Source: an uncultured Bacteroidota bacterium (GTDB lineage Bacteria; Bacteroidota; Bacteroidia; Flavobacteriales; Flavobacteriaceae). Taken from it: 64,000 bases of DNA. The stretch covers positions 1 to 64,000 of the forward strand of contig CABXGL010000005.1 of NCBI GenBank assembly GCA_902511755.1, read 5' to 3'. Both the position numbers and the translations under genes were made by a program. The stretch's first letter is position 1. Each line of letters opens with the position of its first letter. The notes below the pieces were generated by a model. It did not search any database and had not been told where the DNA came from. It was given only the letters and a program-made list of their open reading frames with translations. Of the stretch, positions 36,881 to 45,138 are shown in pieces.

Positions 36881-36910
36881 AATAAATAATTATTAATTAG
36901 TTATAGGAAA

Positions 36911-36919
36911 GATTTGACT
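36911..36919 (-). promoter_or_regulatory. Anti-aptamer element in the metY leader
   Basis: The minus-strand sequence AGTCAAATC is a perfect nine-base complement of GATTTGACT in L1 of the SAM-II aptamer (36973-36981). Pairing would destroy the ligand-binding pseudoknot. It lies about 30 bases before the metY ATG and is a candidate expression-platform switch strand. Confidence 0.55.
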
Positions 36920-36938
36920 AAATATCTTTGTGAAAGCT

Positions 36939-36988
36939 ACTGCTTTAGCACTTTTTTAAAGAGGTTGCAATCAGTCAAATCGTTCCTC
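36939..36988 (-). ncRNA. Probable SAM-II (metA-motif) riboswitch controlling metY-metX-hom
   Basis: Read on the minus strand, the metY leader contains GAGG, then an L1 segment GATTTGACTGATTGCAA, then CCTC. GAGG/CCTC would form P1. An A-rich spacer and GTGCTAAAG follow. The conserved parts 'GATTTgAC..ATTGCAA' and 'GCTAAA' are those of SAM-II riboswitches as I recall them. ACTG in L1 can pair with CAGT directly after GCTAAAG, giving the pseudoknot P2. The promoter box lies about 20 bases upstream. SAM-II is known upstream of methionine genes in Alphaproteobacteria and Bacteroidota. I could not run a covariance model. Confidence 0.82.
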
Positions 36989-37006
36989 AAATTAAATTTC
37001 GAATAG

Positions 37007-37014
37007 CAAATATA
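37007..37014 (-). promoter_or_regulatory. -7 box of the metY operon
   Basis: TATATTTG on the minus strand matches TAnnTTTG and would start transcription about 15 bases before the SAM-II aptamer, giving a leader of roughly 120 bases. A TTG -33 is not seen at the normal distance. Confidence 0.5.
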
Positions 37015-37066
37015 AAACAGTTGTTATTTAATAAAAAATTTTATAGTAAGAATTTTAATTATTTTT

Positions 37067-38368
37067 TTAATTTTTAATGTTTACTAGTCGATAAATAAAG
37101 ATGGCAGTTCTAGAAATCAGAGATTCCATTGTTTTAAGGTTGACAGTTTCATTGGGCGTATGAGCTCCAGTACCCATTGTACCTAATCCGTCTAAAGCAT
37201 CAACGTAATCTGCAACAAAGGACACATCTGCAGCACCTCTTTTTCCAGGATCATATGGAAGCACTTCACCTTGTTTAAGGGAAAGACTTACATCGCTTAA
37301 TCGTTTTAGAAGTTTTTTGTTTCCTTCTGAAGGTTGCATTGCGGGATAACTATCATTAAAAGATATAGTTGCTGTTGTATAGGGAAGAGATTCTTTTACA
37401 ATTGATCTCATTTTATTTCTAGCACGTTCTTTTTGTTCTTCTGAAATAAAACGTAAACCTCCATTCACTTTTGCAATTTGAGGCACAACATTAGTTTTCC
37501 CAAAGATTACTCCTTCAGCTTTATTTTTATCATAATTAACAAAAGTTCCTCCCATTAAATTTCCGGGATTAAAAGTTAATAATTCTTCGCCGCGGACTTC
37601 TTCATAAAATTTATGGAGAATGCGTCCCATTTCAAAAATAGCTCCTGCACCAATGGAATCTCTAAAAATTCCAGAAGAATGAGCTCTTATCCCAGTAGTT
37701 GTAACACTCCATCCAGAAGATCCTCTTCTTGCAATAGTGGCATTATTATATCCTGTTGAATTTTCAAAACCTAATGCAATATCACTATTCTTGGCAGCTT
37801 CAATTAAATCTTTTCTTGATATACTTAGTGGTTTACCAGTACTTTCTTCATCTCCAGTCAATGCAACTGTTATAGTAGATTTATTTAATAAATTTAAATC
37901 ATTTAAAGCTTTCAGAGCATAAAGCATAACTACATTTCCACCCTTCATGTCATTACCGCCAGGGGCATAAGCAATACTATCTCTTCTTTCAAAAGTTTGA
38001 AAAGGGCTATTTTCTTCAAATACTGTATCTAAATGTCCAATAAGAAGCAATTTTTTCCCTTTTGATCCTTTTTTATATGCAAATAGATGACCAGCTCTAT
38101 TCATTTCTTCAGGCATATCAATCCATTTTGTAGAAAAATGGATATCATCAAAGGCACTTCTAAACACATCTCCTACCATTTTAACACCTTTTTTATTTAA
38201 AGTTCCGCTGTTAATATTTACAACCTTTTCAAGAAAATCAATTGCATTTTCTTGATTTATACTTACCTGTTTTAATATTTTTTTTTCTATTCTAGATAGT
38301 TTTGTTTGACTATAACAGTTTAATGGAATAATTACAATTAAAAAAAATAAGAGATTCTTGAATAACAT
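37067..38368 (-). CDS. Secreted M20-family metallopeptidase (glutamate carboxypeptidase-like)
   Basis: A 433-residue zinc exopeptidase with a signal peptide ('FFLIVIIPLNCYS'). Motifs of M20 enzymes are intact: 'LIGHLDTVF' (metal His and Asp), 'GNDMKGGNVVM' (bridging Asp), 'LTGDEESTG' (catalytic Glu-Glu) and 'GTGAHTPNETVN' with the last metal His. The lid/dimerisation domain lies between. It probably trims peptides or N-acyl amino acids in the periplasm; substrate unknown. A Cys in the signal region could make it a lipoprotein, but 'LNCYS' is not a strong lipobox. It is divergent from the DUF1800 gene. Confidence 0.9.
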   Translation of the reverse strand: MLFKNLLFFLIVIIPLNCYSQTKLSRIEKKILKQVSINQENAIDFLEKVVNINSGTLNKKGVKMVGDVFRSAFDDIHFSTKWIDMPEEMNRAGHLFAYKKGSKGKKLLLIGHLDTVFEENSPFQTFERRDSIAYAPGGNDMKGGNVVMLYALKALNDLNLLNKSTITVALTGDEESTGKPLSISRKDLIEAAKNSDIALGFENSTGYNNATIARRGSSGWSVTTTGIRAHSSGIFRDSIGAGAIFEMGRILHKFYEEVRGEELLTFNPGNLMGGTFVNYDKNKAEGVIFGKTNVVPQIAKVNGGLRFISEEQKERARNKMRSIVKESLPYTTATISFNDSYPAMQPSEGNKKLLKRLSDVSLSLKQGEVLPYDPGKRGAADVSFVADYVDALDGLGTMGTGAHTPNETVNLKTMESLISRTAIFIYRLVNIKN

Positions 38369-38428
38369 TTCTAAGTTTTATATATTTCCCTAAATCTATG
38401 AAAAAAAATATCTTTTTAAGAAAATATT

Positions 38429-38436
38429 TACTTTTG
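38429..38436 (+). promoter_or_regulatory. -7 box of the DUF1800-DUF1501 operon, four bases from the ATG
   Basis: TACTTTTG matches TAnnTTTG and is followed by exactly four bases and then ATG, predicting a leaderless transcript. No TTG -33 is visible. Confidence 0.55.
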
Positions 38437-38440
38437 TAAT

Positions 38441-39898
38441 ATGCAGGATTGTAATAATTCAACATTAGGTTTGTACGTTCCTTCAGCTGAAAACCCTTGG
38501 GGCATTTCAAAAATTAAATTTATCTATCGAAGATTAGGTTTTGGTATTTCTAATGATAAGGCAAAGGCTTTATTATCTAGATCACCAGGGGAATTAATAG
38601 AAGAGATAATAAATTCTGCGAAAGTTATGCCTTTAACACCAACTCCTGAATGGGGTTTTTGGAACAATGCTGAAATTAGCAATTCAGGGAATAATCAAGG
38701 ATACTATAAAACTGTATGGCAAAAACAGGCTTTTGCTAATTTTTTATCTGATGGATTTAGAGAAAGACTTACCTTATTTTGGAGTAATCACTTTGTAACG
38801 GAATACTATGATTATAATCGATCCCAATATTTATATCAGTATCATTCTAGACTTCAACAATATTCACTTGGAAATTTCAAGGAATTTGTAAGTGCTGTTG
38901 GTTTAGAACCAGCGATGCTTCTTTATTTAAATGGTTATTCTAATAAGAAAAAAGCTCCTAATGAAAATTATGCAAGAGAACTTTATGAATTGTTTACTTT
39001 GGGTGAAGGCAATGGATATACTTCTTCAGATATTACAGAAACATCAAGAGCACTAACGGGATATAATAAATACTCAAATGGAAATGGGAGTGGAATTATT
39101 TTTAATGAAAATACTTTTGATGACGGAGAAAAAACAATTTTTGGGAAAACAGGAAATTGGGGTTATGAAGATGTAATAGATATTTTATTTCAAGAAAAAA
39201 AAGAACTAATTGCAAATTTTATTTGTGAAAAGCTATATAAATATTTTGTTAGTCCGGTTTTAAATAAAAAAATTATTTCTGAATTAGCATCAATTTTTAT
39301 TTCAAATAATTTTGAGTTAGTACCAGTTTACCAACAATTGTTTAAAAGTGAACATTTCTTTGATTTAAATTCTTCTAATGTTTTAATAAAAAGTCCTATT
39401 GATTTATTTGTTTTTATGCAAAATGATTTTGAGTTTGTATTTCCACAAAATTTTCAAAAAAATCACACCAATTATATGAAAGCAAGATGTATTGAAATGG
39501 GACAAGAAATATTTAAACCAATAGATGTTGCCGGATGGCAAGAAAATCACGACTGGATTAGTACAGGAACACTCCCAATGAGATGGGAATTTATAGAATA
39601 TATTTTAAATAGGCATTGGGCAGGAAATAAAGAACAGTTTAGAACTTTTATTATTTCACTAGTTGGACAGAATGAAAAAGATCCAAAAGTAATAGTTGAT
39701 AAATTAAAAGATTATATGTTTTGCAAATATGATATCAAAGAAGAAGAGCGATTAGATGCTGTTAATATTTTTAAAGGAGAAATTCCTGACAATTATTTTG
39801 AAGATGGGACATGGACATTGAATTATGAATCTGTACCATCCCAGGTTTATAATTTGATGTTATTTTTTATATCATTACCAGAGTTTCAATTAAAGTAA
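38441..39898 (+). CDS. DUF1800-family protein
   Basis: A 485-residue protein of the DUF1800 family, widespread but functionally uncharacterised. Family features include the early 'RRLGFGISNDKAKALL', 'LTLFWSNHFVTE', 'PNENYARELYELFTLG' and 'VAGWQENHDWIST'. The N-terminus 'MQDCNNSTLGLYVPS' has no signal peptide or lipobox that I can see, although homologues are thought to be exported with their DUF1501 partner. It is followed two bases later by the DUF1501 gene, the standard pairing. A role in extracellular polymer or matrix handling has been suggested for the family but is not established. Confidence 0.88.
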   Translation: MQDCNNSTLGLYVPSAENPWGISKIKFIYRRLGFGISNDKAKALLSRSPGELIEEIINSAKVMPLTPTPEWGFWNNAEISNSGNNQGYYKTVWQKQAFANFLSDGFRERLTLFWSNHFVTEYYDYNRSQYLYQYHSRLQQYSLGNFKEFVSAVGLEPAMLLYLNGYSNKKKAPNENYARELYELFTLGEGNGYTSSDITETSRALTGYNKYSNGNGSGIIFNENTFDDGEKTIFGKTGNWGYEDVIDILFQEKKELIANFICEKLYKYFVSPVLNKKIISELASIFISNNFELVPVYQQLFKSEHFFDLNSSNVLIKSPIDLFVFMQNDFEFVFPQNFQKNHTNYMKARCIEMGQEIFKPIDVAGWQENHDWISTGTLPMRWEFIEYILNRHWAGNKEQFRTFIISLVGQNEKDPKVIVDKLKDYMFCKYDIKEEERLDAVNIFKGEIPDNYFEDGTWTLNYESVPSQVYNLMLFFISLPEFQLK

Positions 39899-39900
39899 AA

Positions 39901-41496
39901 ATGAAAAGAAAGAATTATTTAAATTCAAAAAAACATAAAGCAGAGCACTCTAGATGGGGTAGAAGAGGGTTTTTAAAAACTTTGGGAATTGCTGGTGCTG
40001 GTTCAATTTCTTTTGGCAATACTTCTTTATCAGTTTTAAATTCGAATTTTTTAACTAATGCATTGACAAATTCTATAAGTGATAGATCATTAGTATTAAT
40101 AAGATTAAAGGGAGGAAATGATGGATTAAATACAATTGTTCCCTTATATGATTTTGATACTTATGTAAATAAAAGACCTACTATTCATATTCCTAAGTCT
40201 AATTTAATTAAGCTAAATGATGATTTTGCAATACCAAACCATATGAATAATATAGAACCTTTATGGAAAGATGGAAAAATGAAAGTTGTTAATGGAGTAG
40301 GTTATGAAAACCCAAATGGCTCACATTTTAAATCCTCAGATATTTGGGCTAGTGCTACAAGAAATACTGAAATTTCAACAGGATGGCTTGGAAGATATTA
40401 TGACGAAAAATATCTAGATTATCTTACTAATCCACCAGAAAAACCTGTGGCAATTCAAATTGGTAGTAGAGGAAATTTAATTTTTAATGGTAGTAAAACA
40501 ACATATGCTTTTGCTGTTTCAAGTCCTGAAAGACTAAAAAAAGTTGCTGAAAATGGAACCTTATTTGATACAAAAAATTTACCGGATTGTACTCATGGAG
40601 ATCAAATTGAGTTTCTTAGAAGAATATCTAATGCAACATTTAATTATGCCTCTGTTATACATAAAGCTTATAATGAATCGGAAGAATTTAATCAATATGA
40701 TGCTGAGAATGATTTAGATACTCAACTCAGTTTAGTTTCTAGACTTATAAAAGGTGATTTAGGTTCTAAAATATATATGGTTTCATTGGGAGGATTTGAT
40801 ACACATGGCAATCAGCTTGAGAGGCATCAAAAACTATTAACTACTTTATCAAATTCTGTTAAAGTATTTTATGATGATTTAAAGTATTATGGACTAGAAA
40901 AAAAAGTACTCTCATTAACTTTTTCAGAATTTGGAAGAAGAGTAGCTGAAAATGGGTCGGAAGGCACAGATCATGGAGCTGCTGCTCCTGTAATGTTGTT
41001 TGGACCAGCTTTAAATGGAAGTGGTATTATTGGTGATCATCCAAGTTTAAGTGATTTAAATAATAGAGGAAATTTAAAACATACTTTAGATTTTAGATCT
41101 ATTTATACAACAATACTTACCGATTGGTTGTGTGGAGATAAGAATTTTATTAATAAAGCAATGTTAGGAAATGAATATTCACTTTTAGGTCTTGGGATAA
41201 ACTGCAATGATGATGTAATAAATTATGATAATATTATTCCTTATCATGCCGCAATATACGGCTCTACAAAGGTTGACTTGAACTTAAGAATTAATCAAGA
41301 CCACCACATAAAAATATATATTTATGATATATTAGGTCGTAATCATGGATTGATTTATGATAATTTATTGAGAAGAGGAACGCATACTTTTCCACTATCA
41401 ATAAATTCTAATAAAAAATTAGCTTCAGGACAATATTTTTATAACATTAAGGTATTAGGAGGTAAAGATTTAAATAAATCTTTTATAGTAAAATAG
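39901..41496 (+). CDS. DUF1501-family protein with Tat signal and T9SS sorting domain
   Basis: A 531-residue protein. The N-terminus carries a twin-arginine signal ('WGRRGFLKTLGIAGAG', RR at residues 21-22). The body is the DUF1501 domain, an alkaline-phosphatase/sulfatase-like fold: 'VLIRLKGGNDGLNTIVP', 'MVSLGGFDTHGNQLERH' and 'TFSEFGRRVAENGSEGTDHG' are the expected metal-site segments. The last 75 or so residues ('IKIYIYDILGRNHG', 'LASGQYFYNIKV', final 'IVK') match a type A T9SS C-terminal sorting domain. This predicts export by Tat and then delivery to the cell surface. Partner of the DUF1800 gene two bases upstream. Confidence 0.88.
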   Translation: MKRKNYLNSKKHKAEHSRWGRRGFLKTLGIAGAGSISFGNTSLSVLNSNFLTNALTNSISDRSLVLIRLKGGNDGLNTIVPLYDFDTYVNKRPTIHIPKSNLIKLNDDFAIPNHMNNIEPLWKDGKMKVVNGVGYENPNGSHFKSSDIWASATRNTEISTGWLGRYYDEKYLDYLTNPPEKPVAIQIGSRGNLIFNGSKTTYAFAVSSPERLKKVAENGTLFDTKNLPDCTHGDQIEFLRRISNATFNYASVIHKAYNESEEFNQYDAENDLDTQLSLVSRLIKGDLGSKIYMVSLGGFDTHGNQLERHQKLLTTLSNSVKVFYDDLKYYGLEKKVLSLTFSEFGRRVAENGSEGTDHGAAAPVMLFGPALNGSGIIGDHPSLSDLNNRGNLKHTLDFRSIYTTILTDWLCGDKNFINKAMLGNEYSLLGLGINCNDDVINYDNIIPYHAAIYGSTKVDLNLRINQDHHIKIYIYDILGRNHGLIYDNLLRRGTHTFPLSINSNKKLASGQYFYNIKVLGGKDLNKSFIVK

Positions 41497-41497
41497 T

Positions 41498-42277
41498 TTA
41501 TATACTTGTAAAAAGTTTTTCCATCTTTTTACTTTCTTCTTCCGCTAATAATTTATCAACTAAAATTCTACCACTATGTTCATCAGTAATAAGCTTTTTT
41601 CTTGATGCAATGTCTAATTGAACTTGAGGAGGAATAGTAAAAAAAGATCCAGCAGATGCACCTCTTTCAACAGCCACAACAGCAAGCCCATTTCTAACAC
41701 TAGATCTAATCTTTTTGTAAGATATTAGTAAGGATTCATCAATTTTTGACTCAAATTTTTTAGATTTTTTTAATAGTCCATTTTCTTCTTTTTCAGTTTC
41801 CTTTAAAATATCATCTAATTCATTTTTTTTATGAGTTAGATGTTCCTTTCTTTCTTTGAGTTTCTCATTATTTTGATCAATATTTTCCTTTTTTAATTCT
41901 ATCTGAGCTGTTAATTCTTTAATTTGCTTAGTACAAAGTTCAATTTCAAGTTCTTGAAATTCAATTTCTTTACTTAACGACTCAAAGGCTCTATTATTTC
42001 TAACATTTTTTTGTTGATCATTATATTTTTTAATCATTGATTTAGCATGTTCAGTAGTATTCTGTTTTGACTTAATTTCTTCTGTACATTCATCTAATTC
42101 ATCATGTATTTTAGAAATTCTAACTTCTAGTCCAGCCACTTCATCTTCTAAATCTTCAACTTCTAGAGGAAGTTCACCTCTAACACTTCTTATTTTATCA
42201 ATTCTAGAGTCGATTAATTGTAAGTCATAAAGCGCTCTAAGTTTATCTTCTACTGAAAATTCTACTTTTTTAGCCAT
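41498..42277 (-). CDS. C4-type zinc-ribbon (DUF164/CdsZ-like) coiled-coil protein lacking the cysteines
   Basis: A 259-residue protein with a long antiparallel coiled coil (residues about 15-175, very rich in Glu and Lys) and a C-terminal segment homologous to the CdsZ/DUF164 zinc ribbon. In typical homologues the ribbon is 'CGGC' and a later 'CxxCGR'. Here the same places read 'RGASAGSFF' and 'DEHSGRILVD', so all four zinc cysteines are replaced. The 'IPPQVQLDI' strand between them is intact, so the domain is recognisable but should not bind zinc. The family is suspected to act in ribosome rescue, stalling or trafficking; the role here is unproven. It follows the Nif3 gene by two bases. Confidence 0.85.
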   Translation of the reverse strand: MAKKVEFSVEDKLRALYDLQLIDSRIDKIRSVRGELPLEVEDLEDEVAGLEVRISKIHDELDECTEEIKSKQNTTEHAKSMIKKYNDQQKNVRNNRAFESLSKEIEFQELEIELCTKQIKELTAQIELKKENIDQNNEKLKERKEHLTHKKNELDDILKETEKEENGLLKKSKKFESKIDESLLISYKKIRSSVRNGLAVVAVERGASAGSFFTIPPQVQLDIASRKKLITDEHSGRILVDKLLAEEESKKMEKLFTSI

Positions 42278-42279
42278 AA

Positions 42280-43059
42280 TTAAAAATAATTAACTGGGTT
42301 TGTTCTTGATTTTGATATAATGCACGCAAACTTAGGAATTTTTTTCATAAGAAAATTTAAAATTAAATCTTTTGTGTACTGTTCACTTTCAAAGTGGCCT
42401 ATATCTAATAATAATATTTTGTTTTCACTTTTAAAATAATCATGGTATTTTAGGTCTGCAGTTATTAGACAATCAGCTTTGGAATTAATTGCATGATCAA
42501 TTGCAAAACTTCCAGATCCTCCTAAAACTGCAACGTTTTTAATTTTTTTATTTATAAATGGAGAATGTTTTATTGATTTAACATTCATTTTTTTCTTAAC
42601 ATATTTTAAAAAATCTTCTTCAGAAAATGATTCTTTAAGATTGCCAATCATTCCCATACCACCTTTAAATCCTATTTTGGGAATAAGTATTTTAGTGTTA
42701 ATTAAGTTTAAATGTTTTGCAATTTGAAAATTTACACCTTTAGGGTGATTATCTAAATTTGTATGTAAAGCATAAATATTGATATTGTTTTTTATTGCTT
42801 TACTGACCACCCTTTCTACATATGTATCCCTAGTGATTCTTTTTAAACCTGAAAAAATTATTGGATGAAAACTAATTATCAAATTACATTTTTCTTCTAT
42901 AGCCTCATCCACCACATTTTCTAATGTATCAATGGTTATTAAAGCTTTTGTAATTTTTTCAGATTTATCACCAATAATTAATCCAACATTATCAAAATCT
43001 TCAGCTGATTCCAATGGGGCCCAATCTTCAATTATATTTATTATTTCTTCTAATTTCAC
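42280..43059 (-). CDS. Nif3-like dinuclear metal-centre protein (YqfO/YbgI family)
   Basis: A 259-residue Nif3-family protein. Metal ligands are visible: 'SFHPIIFSG' near residue 63, 'LHTNLDNHPKGVN' near residue 98 and, late in the chain, 'DIGHFESEQY'. Some homologues have an extra PII-like insert and are about 365 residues; this one has the short form, like E. coli YbgI. The family is reported to act as a GTP cyclohydrolase-like or metal-chaperone protein, but its function is not settled. It is divergent from lpxK and in an operon with the cysteine-less zinc-ribbon gene. Confidence 0.9.
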   Translation of the reverse strand: MKLEEIINIIEDWAPLESAEDFDNVGLIIGDKSEKITKALITIDTLENVVDEAIEEKCNLIISFHPIIFSGLKRITRDTYVERVVSKAIKNNINIYALHTNLDNHPKGVNFQIAKHLNLINTKILIPKIGFKGGMGMIGNLKESFSEEDFLKYVKKKMNVKSIKHSPFINKKIKNVAVLGGSGSFAIDHAINSKADCLITADLKYHDYFKSENKILLLDIGHFESEQYTKDLILNFLMKKIPKFACIISKSRTNPVNYF

Positions 43060-43099
43060 AATTTTTTTATTGCAAAGTTATAAATTCTCTAATCATCAA

Positions 43100-43126
43100 T
43101 TGTTTAGATTTTAATTTATACTTTAG
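43100..43126 (+). promoter_or_regulatory. Promoter of lpxK (TTG-N16-TACTTTAG), four bases from the ATG
   Basis: TTG (43100-43102) and TACTTTAG (43119-43126, one mismatch to TAnnTTTG) are 16 bases apart. The -7 box ends four bases before the ATG at 43131. It supports that ATG over the longer ORF-track start. Confidence 0.5.
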
Positions 43127-43130
43127 TTTT

Positions 43131-44141
43131 ATGTTAATTATTAGAAAAATTTTGTATCCTATTTCTATAATTTATTTCATTATAATTAGTTTTAGAAATA
43201 TTCTTTTTAATTATAAAATTTTAAAATCTAAAAAATATACCATCCCATTAATTGGCATAGGTAACTTAAGCATAGGAGGAACAGGAAAAACTCCAATGGC
43301 TGAATATATTTTTGAAAATTTTAGTGAAAAATTTAACTTGGCTTTATTAAGTAGAGGTTATAAAAGATCAACTTCAGGTTACATCAAGGCTTCTTCAAAA
43401 TCATCTCCAAAATCGATCGGAGATGAGTCTTATCAGATTTTCAAAAAATTTAAAAATATTCAAGTTTCAGTTGATGAAAAAAGAGTTAGAGGAGTTGATA
43501 ATTTAATTTTAGAAAATAAAAATTTAAAAGCTATAGTATTAGATGATTGTTTTCAACATCGAAGTATTTCTCTTAAATTAAACATTTTACTTACTACTTA
43601 TAAAGAGCCATTTTTTAATGATTGTATTTTACCTACAGGAAATTTAAGAGAACCATTAAATGGATATAAAAGAGCAGACATAATTATTGTAACAAAATGT
43701 CCAGATAATTTAAAAGAGTCTGAAATGAAGACCTTTTCCAATTCAATAAATCTCCTGAAGCACCAAAGTTTGTTTTTTTCATCAATCTCTTATAGTAATA
43801 CTCTTTTTGGAAAATCAAATATTCAAATTGAAGAATTAAAAAAATCAAGAGTTTTATTAGTGACAGCAATATCTAATAGCAACCCTTTAATAGAATATTT
43901 AAATAACAATGATATTAAATTTGATCATATGAAATTTTCAGATCATTATAATTATTCTTCTAAAGATATTTCTAGAATTGAACAAGAATTTGAAGATAGA
44001 ATTGTTATTACAACTGAAAAGGACTATAAGAAAATTAAGAACTTAAATTTAAATAATAAATTATTTTATTTAGAAATAAAAACTAGATTTTTAAGAAATG
44101 AGAATGCTTTTAAATCTTTAATTTCAGATGCTCTTAATTAG
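43131..44141 (+). CDS. lpxK: Tetraacyldisaccharide 4'-kinase
   Basis: LpxK phosphorylates the lipid A disaccharide at the inner membrane. The 336-residue protein begins 'MLIIRKILYPISIIYFIIIS', a membrane-binding helix. The Walker A motif 'GNLSIGGTGKTP' follows near residue 46, and then 'LSRGYKR' and 'LDDCFQHRSI'. The ORF track's start at 43014 adds 39 residues that overlap the divergent Nif3 gene; the internal ATG fits the family length and the promoter. The 3' end overlaps lipA by four bases (convergent). Confidence 0.94.
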   Translation: MLIIRKILYPISIIYFIIISFRNILFNYKILKSKKYTIPLIGIGNLSIGGTGKTPMAEYIFENFSEKFNLALLSRGYKRSTSGYIKASSKSSPKSIGDESYQIFKKFKNIQVSVDEKRVRGVDNLILENKNLKAIVLDDCFQHRSISLKLNILLTTYKEPFFNDCILPTGNLREPLNGYKRADIIIVTKCPDNLKESEMKTFSNSINLLKHQSLFFSSISYSNTLFGKSNIQIEELKKSRVLLVTAISNSNPLIEYLNNNDIKFDHMKFSDHYNYSSKDISRIEQEFEDRIVITTEKDYKKIKNLNLNNKLFYLEIKTRFLRNENAFKSLISDALN

Positions 44142-45094
44142 GTAATATGTTTTTGAGCTTTGTATGAAGATCTAACTAAAGGTCCACTTTCAACATGCCT
44201 AAACCCTAAATTTTTAGCAAATTCTTCATAAATCTTGAATTGTTCGGGTTTAATAAATTCTTTTACTGGTAAATGTTTTTTTGAAGGTTGGAGATATTGT
44301 CCCAGGGTTACAATATCTACATTATTTTCCTTTAAATCTATAAGTGTTTGGAATACTTCATTTTCTTTTTCACCCAATCCTAGCATGACTCCTGATTTAG
44401 TTCTTTTAATTCCTTGTCTTTTTAAATATTCAAGAACTTTAAGACTTCTTTCATATTTTGCCTGAATTCTTACTTCCCTAGTTAATCTTCTAACCGTTTC
44501 CATATTATGAGAAATAACCTCGGGATTAACTTCTATAATTTTATTTAAATGCTTTTCAATTCCCTGAAAATCTGGTATTAAAGTTTCAAGTGTTGTTTTA
44601 GGATTTAACCTTCTGATACTTTTAACTGTTTCAGTCCATATAAAAGAACCCATATCTTTCAAATCATCTCTGTCAACAGACGTTATAACAGCATGTTTGA
44701 TTTTCATCACTTTTATAGAATTAGCTACTTTTTCTGGTTCAGCCCAATCTATATTTTCTGGTTTGCCAGTTTTAACACCACAAAATCCACAGGACCTTGT
44801 ACAGATATTCCCTAGAATCATAAAAGTAGCAGTTCCTTCACCCCAACATTCGCCCATATTAGGACAACTTCCAGAAGAACAAATTGTATTTAAATTATAT
44901 TTATCTACTAACCCTCTTAATTCTGTATATTTTTCTCCCGCAGGAAGTTTTACTCTAATCCATTTAGGTTTTTTTAGTATTTCTATTTTTGAAGAAATTT
45001 TACTTGGGCTAGTTTTATTATTAGAAATTTTAAGTTTTTTCCATTCAGATTTTTGAATAGTTGTATTTTTTAATGTATGAGGAGGAATCGGCAT
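44138..45094 (-). CDS. lipA: Lipoyl synthase
   Basis: LipA is a radical-SAM enzyme that inserts two sulfurs into protein-bound octanoate. Auxiliary cluster ligands appear as 'CSSGSCPNMGECW', the radical-SAM motif as 'CTRSCGFC', and the auxiliary-cluster Ser near the end as 'GPLVRSSY'. The ORF track begins at a TTG (45109) five codons upstream; the ATG at 45094 ('MPIPPHTLKN') is preferred. This still leaves about 35 residues before 'PKWIRVKLPAG', a basic leader found in some homologues. It works with lipB at 16.2 kb. Confidence 0.95.
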   Translation of the reverse strand: MPIPPHTLKNTTIQKSEWKKLKISNNKTSPSKISSKIEILKKPKWIRVKLPAGEKYTELRGLVDKYNLNTICSSGSCPNMGECWGEGTATFMILGNICTRSCGFCGVKTGKPENIDWAEPEKVANSIKVMKIKHAVITSVDRDDLKDMGSFIWTETVKSIRRLNPKTTLETLIPDFQGIEKHLNKIIEVNPEVISHNMETVRRLTREVRIQAKYERSLKVLEYLKRQGIKRTKSGVMLGLGEKENEVFQTLIDLKENNVDIVTLGQYLQPSKKHLPVKEFIKPEQFKIYEEFAKNLGFRHVESGPLVRSSYKAQKHIT

Positions 45095-45138
45095 AAAAAT
45101 ATAATACAAGGTAAAGTTACAAACTATTGATTAATTTT

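Noticed and set aside
44235-45056. Long plus-strand ORFs opposite lipA (76 and 119 residues)
   Set aside because: They are shadows of the lipA reading frame and show no independent start signals or known motifs.
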